Made by a program: the position numbers and the translations under genes. Below, piece by piece: positions 63,013 through 64,000 of a stretch of 64,000 nt of DNA. How positions within the stretch are numbered: position 1 is the first letter of the stretch; the number at the start of each line of letters is the position of its first letter. The DNA is taken from positions 1,426,001 to 1,490,000 of the forward strand of contig NZ_CP013363.1 in NCBI RefSeq assembly GCF_001718315.1. The letters run 5' to 3'. Origin of the DNA: Burkholderia diffusa (GTDB lineage: Bacteria; Pseudomonadota; Gammaproteobacteria; Burkholderiales; Burkholderiaceae). The notes under the pieces are model-generated. The model was not told the DNA's origin. It ran no database searches and was given only the letters and a program-made list of their open reading frames with translations.

Positions 63013-64000
63013 ATGAAGCATCTGCTGTCCCGGCTGTTCGTCAGCGCCGCGCTCGTCGCACTTGTTCCGGCGCTGCCGGCGCAGGCCGCGACGCCGTCCG
63101 GCATCTTCGTCGTCGCCACCCAGCTCGGCGAATTCACGACCCTCGACCCGAGCGAAATCTACGAGCTCGTGCCGTCCGAGTACGTCGCGAACACTTACGA
63201 ACGGCTCGTGCGGGTCGACCTGAAGGACCCGACGCGCTTCGACGGACAGATCGCGCAATCCTGGTCGGTCGGCGCCGACGGCGTCACCTACACGTTCAAG
63301 CTGCGCCCCGGCGTCACGTTCCACTCCGGCAACCCGGTCACCGCCGACGACGTCGCGTGGTCACTGCAACGCACCATCCTACTCGACAAGGGCCCGGCCG
63401 GCGTGCTCGCCGATCTCGGCCTCACGAAGGCGAACGTGATGCAGAAGGTGCGCGCGGTCGACTCGCAGACCTTCGTGCTCGAAACGGACCACAAGTACGC
63501 GCCGAGCTTCGTGCTCAACGTGCTGAGTGCGTGTCCGGCGTCGGTGCTCGACAAGAAGCTGCTGATGTCGCACCAGCAGGGCAGCGATTTCGGCAGCGCG
63601 TGGCTGAGGACCAACGACGCGGGCTCGGGCCCGTACCAGCTCGTCAAGTGGACGCCGAACGAAAGCATCGTGCTGCAGCGTTTCGACAAGTACCGCGCAC
63701 CGTACCCGATGAAGCGCGTCGTGCTGCGCCACGTGCCGGAAGCATCCGCGCAGCGGTTGCTGCTGGAAAACGGCGACGTCGACGCCGCGCGCAACCTGAG
63801 CCCCGACAGCCTCGCCGCGCTGACCAAAGCGGGCAAGATCAAGGTTGCGTCCTGGCCGGTCTCCGCGCTGCTGTACCTGAGCCTGAACACGAAGAACCCG
63901 AATCTCGCGAAGCCCGAGGTGCAACAGGCGATGAAGTGGCTGGTCGACTATGACGGCATCCAGCGCAACATCGTCAGCACCACATACAAAGTGCACGAGA
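63013..64000 (+). CDS. Peptide/nickel-type ABC transporter substrate-binding protein (SBP_bac_5), N-terminal part
   Basis: The first 329 residues are visible; the gene runs off the right edge (full family length is about 530). GGAG precedes the ATG. Signal peptide KHLLSRLFVSAALVALVPALPAQAA, then FVVATQLGEFTTLDPSEIYELVP, VANTYERLVRVD, AQSWSVGADGVTYTFKLRPGVTFHSGNPVTADDVAWSLQR and SAWLRTNDAGSGPYQLVKWTPNESIVL, the classic DppA/OppA family signature region. It binds peptides or similar solutes in the periplasm. Downstream permease genes presumably follow beyond the window. Confidence 0.9.
   Translation, partial: MKHLLSRLFVSAALVALVPALPAQAATPSGIFVVATQLGEFTTLDPSEIYELVPSEYVANTYERLVRVDLKDPTRFDGQIAQSWSVGADGVTYTFKLRPGVTFHSGNPVTADDVAWSLQRTILLDKGPAGVLADLGLTKANVMQKVRAVDSQTFVLETDHKYAPSFVLNVLSACPASVLDKKLLMSHQQGSDFGSAWLRTNDAGSGPYQLVKWTPNESIVLQRFDKYRAPYPMKRVVLRHVPEASAQRLLLENGDVDAARNLSPDSLAALTKAGKIKVASWPVSALLYLSLNTKNPNLAKPEVQQAMKWLVDYDGIQRNIVSTTYKVHE

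Overview
The window looks like a chromosome segment of a Burkholderia species, most likely of the B. cepacia complex (Betaproteobacteria). It is very GC-rich with strong G/C third-position bias. It carries phenylacetate catabolism genes (paaK, paaH). It also encodes a three-subunit FAD-dependent glucose dehydrogenase whose lengths (168, 539 and 425 residues) and landmark residues match, from memory, the enzyme described from B. cepacia. Gene content is dense and ordinary: many LysR/MarR/LacI/MocR regulators, transporters, periplasmic proteins and lipoproteins. I see no phage, insertion sequence, CRISPR array, tRNA or rRNA.

Layout, left to right. (1) 1-1860: end of a phenylacetate degradation operon (paaH, then paaK leaving the left edge) behind a promoter with a perfect 14-bp palindrome. 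(2) 1862-5362: a cation/proton antiporter with a structured upstream region; convergently, a two-gene unit of a solute-binding protein fused to LysM and a small membrane protein. (3) 6000-16508: two metabolic islands. One is a minus-strand operon of TRAP binding protein, fused TRAP permease, LacI regulator, 2-hydroxyacid dehydrogenase and amidohydrolase, with LacI-type palindromes upstream. The other is a LysR regulator divergent from a second 2-hydroxyacid dehydrogenase and an ACS-type MFS permease. (4) 16509-20384: an HPP/CBS membrane protein, a MarR regulator and a CLC chloride transporter, apparently linked by a shared operator. (5) 20385-25549: a small secreted protein, ppnP, and a LysR regulator divergent from an M20 amidohydrolase plus MHS-type permease.

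(6) 25612-30826: porin, DoxX and the glucose dehydrogenase operon (gamma-alpha-beta order). (7) 31121-39398: a giant alpha-2-macroglobulin with an intact thioester motif, coupled to penicillin-binding protein 1C. (8) 39545-45550: lipoprotein, Bcr/CflA-type exporter, secreted Met/Gln-rich protein, orphan amino-acid-binding protein, and an S8 protease lipoprotein. (9) 45620-48980: the magnesium P-type ATPase mgtA behind an unusually long leader (over 500 nt) with consecutive hairpins and a well-initiated 52-codon ORF rich in Pro and Asp. This is the most interesting regulatory candidate in the window. (10) 49048-55242: a truncated beta-barrel remnant, two regulators, pbpG, and a MarR-isochorismatase-DHA2 efflux operon with a predicted leaderless promoter. 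(11) 55664-64000: a YbdG-type mechanosensitive channel, a MocR regulator divergent from a YdeP-type molybdopterin oxidoreductase plus bestrophin, small envelope proteins, and the start of a peptide-type ABC binding protein running off the right edge.

All functional calls come from reading motifs, translations and recalled family features. No database search was possible.
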